Shown here piece after piece: positions 17,187 through 26,391 of a stretch of DNA of 40,135 bases (its first letter is position 1; each line of letters begins with the position of its first letter). Under the pieces are notes generated by a model, which saw only the letters and a program-made list of their open reading frames with translations, did not search any database and had not been told where the DNA came from. Both the position numbers and the translations under genes were made by a program. This stretch comes from Chitinophagaceae bacterium (lineage in GTDB: Bacteria > Bacteroidota > Bacteroidia > Chitinophagales > Chitinophagaceae), in assembly GCA_021151685.1 (NCBI GenBank), contig JAGKWS010000023.1, positions 1-40,135 of the forward strand, given 5' to 3'.

Positions 17187-20100
17187 ATAGAAACCTTTGA
17201 TTTTGTAAGCTTATTTTCAGCTTTTGTTATCTCTGCATGGATTTCTAGCGCGTCTAAGTGAGCTACCGCAGTGTGCCATAGTTTACGCTCGTTCGGTTTT
17301 ATGATATAAAAAGAACTCCCTGTAAATCCTCTGACATCTTGCTGGAAATACAAATCCCTACACACCTCGTATACACCTAAATCGCCTAATAAGATTTCCA
17401 AGTCATCATCCTTGGTTTTTCGAATTTCCCTTTCTTTTGCTATCCCTATTATTGTATGGAAATTGATGCGTATGAAATAATCAGTATAAACAACTTCATG
17501 TTCAATCTGCTTTCCAATTTTCTGAAATCGCTTATCAAAATATCCTTTTACAATATTTGCGTAGCTATTGATATTTTTTTTATCTGACTCTTTCGCTAAC
17601 TCAAGCTTTTTAAAGATTGCTGAATCTTCATCCCTTAATAATATTGGAATGGAGACATTTATCGAATAATCAATTAGAGATAACTCGATGTCATTTATCT
17701 GATACGAATCTTGGATTACTTTTTCAATTGCTGCTTTGGTTTTTGAAAAATTGCTAGAGCCATATTCTTCTGGCATGTTTGTAATGCTATTTGCTAATTC
17801 TCCAATTTTATCGTTCAATGCAACTGGGAAAGAAAAGAACTCCTTAAAATGAATTCTAGTTCTTTCAATCCCAGCGGAAGAACTGGTGTTTAACAAAAAA
17901 TAAGTAAATAGTCTTGAGTTAAATAGCCCCGAAAGCGTCGGTAAGAATGTGTCAGCGAAATTACTCTCAGATTTTGGCACTATCGAACATACAGTTGAGC
18001 TGAAGCAGATGTTCTTATCACTAAATGCGGTAACTGCACCAAAATAGTGTTCACTTTTATCAGGCTGTAATACTAATCCTTTCTTTAATAGAAGTTTCTT
18101 TCCCTTGAAAAAGCGTTCGTCGGGTAAATAGCCAACTTTACCTTCTTTAATGTTTTCATTTTGAATTTGATCCTTCCATTTTAATTTCGGTGCCAGTAGA
18201 AAAGGCTTAAATTCAGACATAGCGTCTAGGTAGTCGTAATTAATAATATGGGTAGTATCATATTTGTTAGTTCCATCAGCTTTTTTAAGTCCACCATTTG
18301 TTTCAAAGCCAAGTTCATCAAAATACTCCCTTGCGCTAATGAATGTATCTTTAAGGCGCTTTATGAAATGTATATCTAATGCATTTCCATGTACAAGAAC
18401 TTTCCAAAGCCAGTCATGCCCATTTTTATTCTCCATGAAATATTCTTGCTTAATGTTCTTAACATCGTGTTTTTCAATTACTATGGTTTTGTAATACAGG
18501 AAAAAGCGATTAGGCTTCACAGTGATGTGCTGTAGAATATTTTCACTTGTTGGATTGTCTGTTATTTCAGGTCTAAATGTAATGATTGCGGCAGGTTGTC
18601 TCGCGTTATCAAATACATGGTTTCCGCCTCTAAGTTTGTTGTTTACAGGCGACAACTCTACTATTTGCTCAACGTGAAATTTATTTAGAAAATAGTTTCG
18701 GAACGCCTTGGAAGAACTTTCCGTGTTGTAGAGCACCTTGCTCGAAACTATGAAACAGCATTTAAGATTTTTATCAGAGCTGGCGAAATCACTTGTCCTT
18801 ATAAGAAAAGCTTGACATATTTCCTTGTCGCCAATTTGAAGTTTCAATTTTTTCGTAGTGTCTTTATCTATATTCTCGAACTTGTTTCGCGTCTCAATAT
18901 AATTGAGGTAAACTGACTCACTAACTTGTCCCCATGGTGGATTGCCAATTATAAAATCCAACTTGTTTATCGTTTCATTAAAAGGATGTCTAAGGTTGAA
19001 GAAGTCCGCTTCAATACCTCCGAATAGATTTTCGTCTTTTAATTTTCTAAATTTAAATTTTTCAATTTCAGCAGGTTGTTTGTAGTCTAGAATTGTAATG
19101 TATAGTGAAAAAATAGAAATGTCAATAGCGTCTGAATCAATGTCAATGCCGTAAATGTTTGTTTTAATTAGCTTCCATAATTGAGTGTCTGTGATTGAAT
19201 TTTTGTTTGAGATAAAAAGTTCTTTCTCAATAATTTTTCTTAATGTTTCAACCAAGAAAATTCCTGAACCGCAAGCGGGGTCTAGAACTTTACAATTAGA
19301 ATCATTTTTTTGAGGATCTTCCAAGAAAGGGGTAACGGTTTGCGATAGCACATAGTCAACCAAATAAGAAGGGGTGTAATATGCCTTAATGGATTTTTGT
19401 TTCGACAGATTTAGCTTTTCATTTTCAAACTCGTTGCCAATAAAATTTTCATAGATACTACTTATTAACTCAACAGGAATTATCTCAAAGTCGTATAAGT
19501 CAAATAGAGATGGCTGTACAATATATTCATTGTAAGATTGCCCCGAAAAAAGTTCAGAGCAATTAAAAAGGTGGTATAATACTGATAAATGGGTGTCATT
19601 TACATGCTTCGTTTCGTCGTATGTAATTTCCCCGGAATACTCTTCATACAAGGGAAACATATCGCCATTATACTTGTCATTAAGGTATGCAAAGAATGAG
19701 TATAGCTGATTTTTGTTGCGAATTAATTGACGAAAATTTTGTTTTCGTTCAGACTTGGTGCTGCCATTCACAATATTCTGGTCGCTAAAAGTAACGTCTC
19801 TGTCAATTAAATAACTTACAAATAACAATCTGCCAATCAATCTGTTAGCTACTTTTGGTGGTAACTTTAGACCATTTTTGGCAACTAGTATTCTTCGTGC
19901 ATCCGTAATATTTTTCAATAGATATTCGTCAATCAGATTCCTTTTTTCACCAACCGCCTTTAAAGAATTGCCTAATAAAATATTTACAAAAGAAAAATCT
20001 CCAAAACCGTCAATAGAGCTGCCTCCCTTAATTTTTTTTAGTTGCTTAATCTCACCTAATGTAAACTCATTGCCGTGAAATAAATCAAGGGTGCTTCTCC

Positions 20101-20404
20101 TATTAATAAATACGGCTTGAGCTAACCCAAAATTGATAATCTGCTTATGTATTTCTTCTTCTTGTTCAAATGTTGGGTCATTGAAAAAGAGAATAAACGA
20201 TTGATTAAATGGCACCGGATGATTTTGGCTAGATTTCCCATCGCCGTAAATACAAAAAAAAGCTGTTGGTTTAATAATTTCTTTGAGAATTCGACTGATT
20301 CTATATGGAAATTTATGCACCCACGAATCGGCATCTGTTAGTAAAAACAAGCCATTCTCTTTGCTTAATCCAAGTTTATGAAATAATTGAGTTAGCCGGT
20401 TCAT
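17183..20404 (-). CDS. Large Eco57I-like N6-adenine DNA methyltransferase
   Basis: The 1073-residue product has the amino-methyltransferase signature. Motif I is VLDPACGSGIFLVETLRKI (Asp375 in DPACGSG) and motif IV is DFIIGNPPWG (Asn488-Trp491), the gamma-class order seen in Eco57I/type IIG and type I HsdM-like enzymes. The N-terminal ~330 residues are a separate domain (MNRLTQLFHKLGLSKENGLF...), and NEFENEKLNLSKQKSIKAYYTPSYLVDYVL leads into the SAM-binding core. The C-terminal ~400 residues include likely target-recognition sequence (GFETNGGLKKADGT, GRTRIHFKEFFSFPV-like). No nuclease motif was seen within it; the 4-bp-overlapping downstream gene probably supplies that. AT-rich codon use marks both as acquired. 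A -7 box ends 5 bp before the ATG, so the message may be leaderless. Confidence 0.88.
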   Translation of the reverse strand: MNRLTQLFHKLGLSKENGLFLLTDADSWVHKFPYRISRILKEIIKPTAFFCIYGDGKSSQNHPVPFNQSFILFFNDPTFEQEEEIHKQIINFGLAQAVFINRRSTLDLFHGNEFTLGEIKQLKKIKGGSSIDGFGDFSFVNILLGNSLKAVGEKRNLIDEYLLKNITDARRILVAKNGLKLPPKVANRLIGRLLFVSYLIDRDVTFSDQNIVNGSTKSERKQNFRQLIRNKNQLYSFFAYLNDKYNGDMFPLYEEYSGEITYDETKHVNDTHLSVLYHLFNCSELFSGQSYNEYIVQPSLFDLYDFEIIPVELISSIYENFIGNEFENEKLNLSKQKSIKAYYTPSYLVDYVLSQTVTPFLEDPQKNDSNCKVLDPACGSGIFLVETLRKIIEKELFISNKNSITDTQLWKLIKTNIYGIDIDSDAIDISIFSLYITILDYKQPAEIEKFKFRKLKDENLFGGIEADFFNLRHPFNETINKLDFIIGNPPWGQVSESVYLNYIETRNKFENIDKDTTKKLKLQIGDKEICQAFLIRTSDFASSDKNLKCCFIVSSKVLYNTESSSKAFRNYFLNKFHVEQIVELSPVNNKLRGGNHVFDNARQPAAIITFRPEITDNPTSENILQHITVKPNRFFLYYKTIVIEKHDVKNIKQEYFMENKNGHDWLWKVLVHGNALDIHFIKRLKDTFISAREYFDELGFETNGGLKKADGTNKYDTTHIINYDYLDAMSEFKPFLLAPKLKWKDQIQNENIKEGKVGYLPDERFFKGKKLLLKKGLVLQPDKSEHYFGAVTAFSDKNICFSSTVCSIVPKSESNFADTFLPTLSGLFNSRLFTYFLLNTSSSAGIERTRIHFKEFFSFPVALNDKIGELANSITNMPEEYGSSNFSKTKAAIEKVIQDSYQINDIELSLIDYSINVSIPILLRDEDSAIFKKLELAKESDKKNINSYANIVKGYFDKRFQKIGKQIEHEVVYTDYFIRINFHTIIGIAKEREIRKTKDDDLEILLGDLGVYEVCRDLYFQQDVRGFTGSSFYIIKPNERKLWHTAVAHLDALEIHAEITKAENKLTKSKVSI

Positions 20405-20953
20405 AGTTCAAAGTTAATAGTCCATCACAGGTAATGAATATACATTCGGCAAAAAAGTATCCACATTTTTGATCTTGTTCTTCTTTCCCTTGTTGCACTT
20501 AGTATGTAAAATGGATGCTATAAGTGTGGTGTAATAGTATTTAGCGTTGCCTTTCCCATGGCTGAAATGATAGCCAGATTCCATCCGGCAAAACATCGAA
20601 CTGCTTTACACAAAGGTTACAAGTCGTTTCCGCAGCCCTAACGGCCCCCCCCACCGCCAAAAAAAATGGCCAGGAACCCTCGCCGGAGGCACTCAGGCCA
20701 ACGCAGTATTTCTCAGCCATTTCAGGCCGGTAAATAGTCATATTGCATACCATCTACCGGGGTGTAGAACTCTGCCGAGCCCTACGGGGAATGTAAAGAT
20801 AGGTGCAAAATGTAAATGAGTGTACACTCCATTGGCGCAAACTTTAACGCAGCGCTCCCTTGCTCCTTTCAATTGGGACATCCAAATCCCCCCAATAACA
20901 CTCGTTGTTTATTCGTAACTTGTAGGCTATTACCGCCACAAAACCACCTCCCT
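20405..20953. other. Spacer between the methyltransferase gene and a secreted hypothetical gene
   Basis: TAACTTTG (minus strand, 20409-20416) matches the -7 consensus and abuts the methyltransferase start. A 70-codon minus frame (20541-20753, MVCNMTIYRPEMAEKYCVGL...) has reasonable codon structure but resembles nothing I know and has no clear start signal, so I do not call it a gene. A C-run (20645-20653) and A-run (20662-20669) are present. Divergent promoters probably lie here. Confidence 0.4.
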
Positions 20954-21868
20954 ATGCGCCTGCTACTATTTTTGCTTTGCCTTTTCTCCATCGCTGCCCG
21001 TGCCGATTCTATTCCCGAAGAGCTGAAGCTGGAACTGAAACCCGGCCCACCATTGTGTTGCTCGCCGGGGCTGGTAGCTTTAGAATTGTCTATCACCAAT
21101 GTATCGGGCCACAATGGTAGTATCGTAGTACCAGGGCAACCCGCACTGGGCCTTCATTTGTTCGAGATTGTGGTGCTGGACCGCACTCCCGAAACCATGA
21201 AATGGACCATTGCTGCCACCCTTACACCCACCGGCACCATCTGGCTGGACAAACACAAACGGTACGAGCTTTTTTGGCACCTGCGTGCAGGTGAAACTTA
21301 CCGGCAAATACTGCTGGTGCCACGGTACAAGGGTACCATACCATCTTATCAGGTAGTATATCGCCCGCATGTGTCGCCATTGTTTCCGTATGCTTTTGCC
21401 GTCTACAACGAAGAGGGCGACCCGCTGGACACCAGCCAGCTTCGCAAATATCCCGACCTTATCAAGTCCATGGGCACTTTTACCAGCAACCTATGTCCGC
21501 TACCGGCTGCTACGGCAATGCCCACTGCAAAAGGCAAAGTTTCGTCATCAATCATACAACGCAAGTGGGGGCGCTTGCGTCGGCAGCTAAGACACGGCCA
21601 CACAATGCCCACTGGCTGGCCCGTGCTCAACAATTTGCCATACAGTCAGGCCGTAAACATGTCACTGCCCACTTATTCGTCGCATAGCTACATGGTAGAT
21701 ACCCGCACAGGGCCCACCAGTATACAACTTCAGTACAGGCTTGGCACCATCTACCGTGGGCGCAGCCGTTTGGCCTCATTGGCCTACATGGTGGGCATAC
21801 ACCACATAGGGTGGAAAACCTCTGATGCCCATACTTCCCGCTTATTGAGTATTACAGAAGTAGAGTAG
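20954..21868 (+). CDS. Secreted hypothetical protein
   Basis: Function unknown. The ATG at 20954 gives a signal peptide (MRLLLFLLCLFSIAARA, then DSIPEELKLEL) and a product of 304 residues; longer upstream starts lack one. The first ~170 mature residues look like a beta-sandwich (LVALELSITNVSGHNGSIVV, LHLFEIVVLDRTPE, YELFWHLRAGETYRQIL), reminiscent of domains that modify or present extracellular proteins. There is an early Cys-Cys pair (PLCCSPG). The last ~110 residues are more basic and Thr/Ser/Tyr-rich. An overlapping frame at 21493-21687 also reads plausibly, so a frameshift near 21490 cannot be excluded. It is convergent with YfhO copy 2 (36-bp gap). Confidence 0.6.
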   Translation: MRLLLFLLCLFSIAARADSIPEELKLELKPGPPLCCSPGLVALELSITNVSGHNGSIVVPGQPALGLHLFEIVVLDRTPETMKWTIAATLTPTGTIWLDKHKRYELFWHLRAGETYRQILLVPRYKGTIPSYQVVYRPHVSPLFPYAFAVYNEEGDPLDTSQLRKYPDLIKSMGTFTSNLCPLPAATAMPTAKGKVSSSIIQRKWGRLRRQLRHGHTMPTGWPVLNNLPYSQAVNMSLPTYSSHSYMVDTRTGPTSIQLQYRLGTIYRGRSRLASLAYMVGIHHIGWKTSDAHTSRLLSITEVE

Positions 21869-21904
21869 GGTAGAGGTATGGGTAAAGTGGTTGTTCCAGA
21901 GTAC

Positions 21905-24352
21905 TTACCCCTTTTTCTGCCGCAAGGGCTGGTACAGGGCAGCCCCGCACAACAGCATGATGAGTATACTACCGGCAAGCCCTGCTTTTTGCCCGTTATA
22001 AAAGTTGGCCGGCCTGAAGTGGAAGGCAATTTCGTGCTGCCCGGCTGGCACCTTTATAGCACGTAGTACATAGTTGGCTTTTACAATGGGTGTTTCCTTC
22101 CCGTCCACATAGGCCTTCCAGCCTTTGTCGTAATAGATGTCTGCAAATACAGCCAACCCCTCACGGGCGTTGTTGCTGGTATACGTCAGGTCGCCCAGCC
22201 CATATTCTTTTAGTTTCACCGTAGCTTCCGGGCTTTTACCGGGTTGCAGGTTACCCAGTTGTGCTTGAAAGGTGGTGCGTATCACCGCTGTTTTTAGCGG
22301 GTCAAAGGCACCCGGCATAGCAGCCGTATCGCCCAGTGCTTCGGCTTTCAGGCTGTTTATCTCTTCGGTGGCAGTAGGTACCCATTTTATCTCGTCTACA
22401 AACCATGCGTTGCCACAAGCATCGGTATTGGGTAGTACACGTTCCTTACCCGGCTCGCGGCCCACTATTATGTACTTGGTATTCAGCATGTTCAGTACCT
22501 GTGCATTAAACGTGCGGCTCATGTGCTCGTCTATCAGATCCTGATACATTTCCATTTTGGCAGGGTGGTAGCCACCTACACATTTATGAAAATAGGCCTG
22601 CACCGCATCGTTATATGGGTCGCGCGATAGGTCCAACACACGATAGTAAGGGTCGGTATCGGCCATTATGGCTTTGTCCACTTCGCGTGGCACAAATTGT
22701 TCTTCGTAACTGTCGGCATCGGTATACTTATCCAGTTCGCTCTGGTTGTGTTGTTTGCCGCTCAGGTAGTTGAGTGCCACTGGCAGTATGTCGGTAACGG
22801 TTAGCAGTGCAAGGCCTGCAATAAGGGCGGTTTGTTGTATTTTGTTGTGTAGCCAGGCCCACAGCAGTGCAGCGGCGGCCAGTATCAGTGCGGCACTTTT
22901 CAGGGCACTTTGTGTGGTCAGGCTGGCACGGTCGTCTTTCAGTAGGGCCACCATTTCGGGGCGCAGTTGTGCATCTCTAAAGCCACTGTAGGTAAACAAT
23001 GCACTACCACCCACGGCTATCAGCAGGCATATGCCTGCGGTAACTCCGGCTGCTATCATTACTTGCTTCCCAATAGTTTTGCCTTCTTCGCGACGTTGCA
23101 GCAGTTCTTGCAAGCCCCATGCACCTACCAGCGGAAACAGAAATTGAGGTATCACCAACGCCATTTCTACCGTGCGAAATTTGTTCAGCATCGGCACATG
23201 GTCAAACAGGAAGTAATTTACCTCTGGCAGGTTTTTGCCCCATGCCAGCACTATACCCAATGCACTTACAGCAGCAATAGCCCATTTTATGGGATGGCGT
23301 ACCACCATCATACCCAGCAGAAACAGAAAACAAATAACCGCACCAAAGAACACCGGCCCCCATTGCGAAGGTCGTTCACCCCAGTACGTAGGCAGCAAGT
23401 CGGCAGTGCCGCCAACAGCTTCCAGCGTTTTGGGTGCCAGTTCAGCATTGTCATAGGTGGCACCACCAAACATATACGGTATCATCAGGCATAAGGTTTC
23501 TGTAAGCCCCGTACTCCAGCGAAAGGCATATTCTTTATCCAGTCCACCCGTTGTTTTTTTGTCGTGGCTGGTAAGCTCGCTGGTACCACCACGCATGGTT
23601 TCCTTTGCATACTCTTGCGTAGTCAGTACCGACGATATGTTGGGCATCAATCCCAGCAAGCCACTGCCCAGTGCTATACAGCAGGCTATGGCATACTGTT
23701 TCAGTTGCCCCTGCTTTATTGCATGATACAGTAGCCCTATACCCATACTTACCAGAATTAGCATCAGGTAGTACATCATCTGAAAGTGATTGGTGCTTGC
23801 CGTTAGGGCTATACTCATAGCAAATATCGCTGCACCCGTCAGCCACTTACCTTCATAAATAAGATAGAAACCAGCTATCACAGCCGGCAGGTACCCTATG
23901 GCCAGCATCTTGGTCTCGTGGCCTACTACTATTATTATAGGGTTATTAGATGCAAAAGCATAGGCAAATGCCGCAATGGCTCCTATCCACCGGTTGATGT
24001 TCATCACCCGGGTAAGCAAGTAAAAGCATAACATGGCTATGAAGAAGAAGTAGGCAGGCTTGCCTACCACCATTAACACTTTTTGCACATAGGCCGGGTA
24101 GTTTACATTGGTGGCAGCCACATAGGTGGTGTAGGTGGGCATGCCTCCAAACATGCTGTTAGACCATAGCACATCTTTACCTGTTGCCTCGTGGTAGGCC
24201 ATACCCTCGTGTGCCATAGCCTTCCAGCTTATAGTATCCTCTTGTTTCAGTACCTTGCCCTGTAGTTGAGGATAGCAGTAAAGCAGTGCCACAAGGGCAA
24301 AGCCTATAAGAAAGTAGAGGTCAGTCTTTAACCGGGTAAAAATGGGTTTCAC
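21905..24352 (-). CDS. YfhO-family multispanning membrane protein, copy 2
   Basis: The 815-residue product is a paralogue of the gene at 10066-12489, with the same architecture. The first helix (LIGFALVALLYCYP) is followed by DVLWSNSMFGGMPTYTTYVA, many membrane helices, then the soluble C-terminal part with YYRVLDLSRDPYNDAVQAYF, GGYHPAKMEMYQDLIDEHMS and GWKAYVDGKETPIVKANYVL. Long runs are identical or nearly so to copy 1. The role is presumably in handling lipid-linked sugars or envelope polymers, as proposed for YfhO, but this is not established in Bacteroidetes. The start MKPIFTRLKTDLYFLIGF fits the paralogue alignment. It has no obvious operon partners. Confidence 0.88.
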   Translation of the reverse strand: MKPIFTRLKTDLYFLIGFALVALLYCYPQLQGKVLKQEDTISWKAMAHEGMAYHEATGKDVLWSNSMFGGMPTYTTYVAATNVNYPAYVQKVLMVVGKPAYFFFIAMLCFYLLTRVMNINRWIGAIAAFAYAFASNNPIIIVVGHETKMLAIGYLPAVIAGFYLIYEGKWLTGAAIFAMSIALTASTNHFQMMYYLMLILVSMGIGLLYHAIKQGQLKQYAIACCIALGSGLLGLMPNISSVLTTQEYAKETMRGGTSELTSHDKKTTGGLDKEYAFRWSTGLTETLCLMIPYMFGGATYDNAELAPKTLEAVGGTADLLPTYWGERPSQWGPVFFGAVICFLFLLGMMVVRHPIKWAIAAVSALGIVLAWGKNLPEVNYFLFDHVPMLNKFRTVEMALVIPQFLFPLVGAWGLQELLQRREEGKTIGKQVMIAAGVTAGICLLIAVGGSALFTYSGFRDAQLRPEMVALLKDDRASLTTQSALKSAALILAAAALLWAWLHNKIQQTALIAGLALLTVTDILPVALNYLSGKQHNQSELDKYTDADSYEEQFVPREVDKAIMADTDPYYRVLDLSRDPYNDAVQAYFHKCVGGYHPAKMEMYQDLIDEHMSRTFNAQVLNMLNTKYIIVGREPGKERVLPNTDACGNAWFVDEIKWVPTATEEINSLKAEALGDTAAMPGAFDPLKTAVIRTTFQAQLGNLQPGKSPEATVKLKEYGLGDLTYTSNNAREGLAVFADIYYDKGWKAYVDGKETPIVKANYVLRAIKVPAGQHEIAFHFRPANFYNGQKAGLAGSILIMLLCGAALYQPLRQKKG

Positions 24353-24549
24353 GATGCAAAATTTTGTGTGTGATACTTATAACAAATGATTAAAACCCTT
24401 TATAACGTGTGCATGCTTTGAATATTGTCTTTGCGTATCGCAGGGCACAGCTTTCTGTTTTTCATTGTCTGTCTTTGTTGGGCTATGCCAACGGCAGGTT
24501 GGGCAGCCATATTTTGTCTGGCAATACCGAACAGCAATTTTGTTTCTTA
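24353..24549. other. Non-coding spacer upstream of YfhO copy 2
   Basis: No gene is supported. This is the upstream region of YfhO copy 2 and ends at the TTA target duplication (24547-24549) of the adjacent MITE-like element. No clear TAnnTTTG box was found in it for the YfhO gene. Confidence 0.4.
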
Positions 24550-24710
24550 GAGCCTGTTTAAGATTTATTGCTTGTGTTTATTATGAATGTTGTTTTTGAG
24601 CGAAACGAGGCACATGTTGCAGCCATAGTCCTTTATATGGCAAAAAATGTAACGAAGTTGCAGCCAAAAACAACCATAAGAAAAGCAATGAATAAATCTT
24701 AAACCGGCTC
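24550..24710. mobile_element. 161-bp MITE-like element with TTA target duplication
   Basis: The ends are 20-bp inverted repeats that differ at one position: GAGCCTGTTTAAGATTTATT at 24550-24569, and its complement at 24691-24710 beginning GAGCCGG. Imperfect pairing continues inward (TTGTTTTTG-type segments on both arms), so the element can fold into a long hairpin. It is flanked by TTA at 24547-24549 and 24711-24713, a 3-bp target duplication. GAGCC ends with a T-N-A duplication recall IS5-family (IS1031-like) elements, which would supply the transposase. The element has no coding capacity of its own. A 64-codon minus frame over its end is fortuitous. Confidence 0.8.
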
Positions 24711-24713
24711 TTA

Positions 24714-24996
24714 GTTATATACCATTGCCAGCTTGTATCGCTGAATACACAGAGGCAATCATGGCCCTGAAACAAAAATGGATCGCCTCGCTACATCTCC
24801 CTCCCGCAAAAACATCTATTCCTCCCAAACCCGCACCTGGTGGGCATTTTTATTTACATCATATGCACTACAGCGTCAGTCATACACTCCCTGGGCTACT
24901 TTACACACAGTGTAGTTGTCCAGCTCATTAGAGTTGTCCATCTTTACCTGTTACCATAATATTCCTGCCATGTATCTATACATCTCGCACGCACTC
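24714..24996. other. Non-coding spacer between the MITE and the tandem repeats
   Basis: I see no gene with family resemblance and no RNA gene. A short palindrome (ACACAGTGTAG region near 24905-24915) is present. The 66-68 codon plus-strand frame here has no family resemblance. Confidence 0.4.
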
Positions 24997-25561
24997 GCGC
25001 ACACCCATTCTCAAATGCCCCATTATACCCCATGGGTAATAGAGTGTGGTGTTTTAAGTGTTTGATAATCAATTGAAAGTAGTAGCACTTGCCCCAATAT
25101 TACAAAAAAACACACAGCCCAATGGGGTATTGCCCAACCATCAGCACCCATTTTTCTACACACACCATACCCCAAACAAAGTAACACATGACCCAAACAC
25201 GCTCCCCCGTTCGCACACACCCATTCTCAAATGCCCCATTATACCCCATGGGTAATAGAGTGTGGTGTTTCAAGTGGTTGATAATCAATTGAAAGTAGTA
25301 GCACTTACCCCAATGTTTACAAAAAACACACAGCCCAATGGGGCATGTCATACCCTCAGCACCCATTTTTCTACACACGCCATACCCCAAACAAAGAAAC
25401 ACATGACCCACACACGCTCCCCGTTCGCACACACCCATTCTCAAATGCCCCATTATACCCCATGGGTAATAATGTGTGGTGTTTCAAGTGGTTGATAATC
25501 AATTGAAAGTAGTAGCACTTGCCCCAATGTTTACAAAAAAACACACAGCCCAATGGGGCAT
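24997..25561. repeat. Tandem ~215-bp repeat, about 2.6 copies
   Basis: The phrase ACACCCATTC that marks each unit starts at 25001, 25217 and 25431, giving spacings of 216 and 214 bp. The third copy stops after about 130 bp, near 25561. Copies are near-identical apart from a few substitutions and one-base indels. Each unit contains CCCCATTATACCCCATGGGT, the near-palindrome TTGATAATCAA, and the inverted pair ATGCCCCATT...AATGGGGCAT about 115 bp apart (25231-25240/25337-25346 in unit 2). Spacings that are not all multiples of three, and stops in the frames, argue against coding. There are no short spacers, so it is not CRISPR. Function unknown. Confidence 0.9.
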
Positions 25562-25656
25562 TATTCATTGCAGGTTTTTCACCCCCAATTGTTACAAATA
25601 CATACACAATAAAATAGGGTATAACCAGGCAACTTTATCAGCCTTATTATCATTTG

Positions 25657-26280
25657 TCATTTACAACAAGCCTCTACTCTGGCCCATACATCGTTTGCCA
25701 CATCTGCTACCGGGCGGTTGCCATTTATCTGGTACACAGTTTCTTCTGTTGCCAGCTTGTCAAAAGCGGTTTGGTAGTTGGCATGTATCTTTTCCAGCAG
25801 GTCGGCACGCTCATACAGTTCTGTTCCCTCGCGGGTGGCTTGTATTCGCTGCATGCATATGGCTGGGGGCACATCTATATATAGGGTAGCGGTGGGGCGC
25901 AGCATATCGGCACAGGCTTTGTTGCAGGCTATTACCCAGTCCATGTCCACATACATGCTGTGGTAGGCATAAGACGAGAAGTAGTAACGGTCTGTAATAA
26001 CAGTATAGCCCTCCTCCAGTTTGCGCAGCAGGCCATTGGTAGGGTGGGTCAGGTGGTCCAGCCGGTCTGCCAGAAACATGGCAGCAATAGCCGTCTGGTC
26101 TGCCGTTATCTGGCCCTTCAGTATACTGCGCAGCAACTTACCTATGTGGCCATCTGTAGGTTCAAATGTTTGGTACACCTTATGCCCCCCGGCCTGTAGC
26201 CTATCTGCCAATAATTTTGTTTGCGTGCTTTTGCCGCTGCCGTCAGTTCCCTCTACCGCTATAAACAAATTGTTGCCCAT
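25657..26280 (-). CDS. tmk: Thymidylate kinase
   Basis: The enzyme phosphorylates dTMP to dTDP for DNA synthesis. The 207-residue length is normal. The P-loop is EGTDGSGKST (9-18). The nucleoside-binding DR(Y/H) motif appears in VITDRYYFSSYAYHS (about 92-106), with FEPTDGHIGKLLR (40-52) before it and the LID region near ATREGTELYERADLLEKI (about 155-172). The ATG at 26280 fits the family (MGNNLFIAVEGTDGSGKST). It is divergent from the small ribosomal protein gene for THX, with 111 bp between starts. Downstream, toward lower coordinates, lies the tandem repeat tract. Confidence 0.95.
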   Translation of the reverse strand: MGNNLFIAVEGTDGSGKSTQTKLLADRLQAGGHKVYQTFEPTDGHIGKLLRSILKGQITADQTAIAAMFLADRLDHLTHPTNGLLRKLEEGYTVITDRYYFSSYAYHSMYVDMDWVIACNKACADMLRPTATLYIDVPPAICMQRIQATREGTELYERADLLEKIHANYQTAFDKLATEETVYQINGNRPVADVANDVWARVEACCK

Positions 26281-26346
26281 TGCGCGGGCAAGGTAATAAA
26301 TTCTGACCTATTGCACACAACACTCGGCAATTTCAACACTTTGCAT

Positions 26347-26354
26347 TACTTTTG
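26347..26354 (+). promoter_or_regulatory. -7 box (TACTTTTG) for the THX gene
   Basis: TACTTTTG matches TAnnTTTG and ends 37 bp before the ATG at 26392. The leader is AT-rich with an A-run before the start, usual for strongly expressed Bacteroidetes genes. Confidence 0.55.
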
Positions 26355-26391
26355 CACCATTACAAAACTTTAATTAAAAAATACAACTATC

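Noticed and set aside
24997..25561. A CRISPR array or a coding repeat protein in the ~215-bp tandem tract
   Set aside because: Units are far longer than CRISPR repeats with no unique spacers. Spacings of 216 and 214 bp would shift any frame, and the minus-strand frames there simply re-read the repeat.
25657..26296. Plus-strand frames over tmk
   Set aside because: They are antisense to a clear thymidylate kinase with P-loop and DRY motifs.
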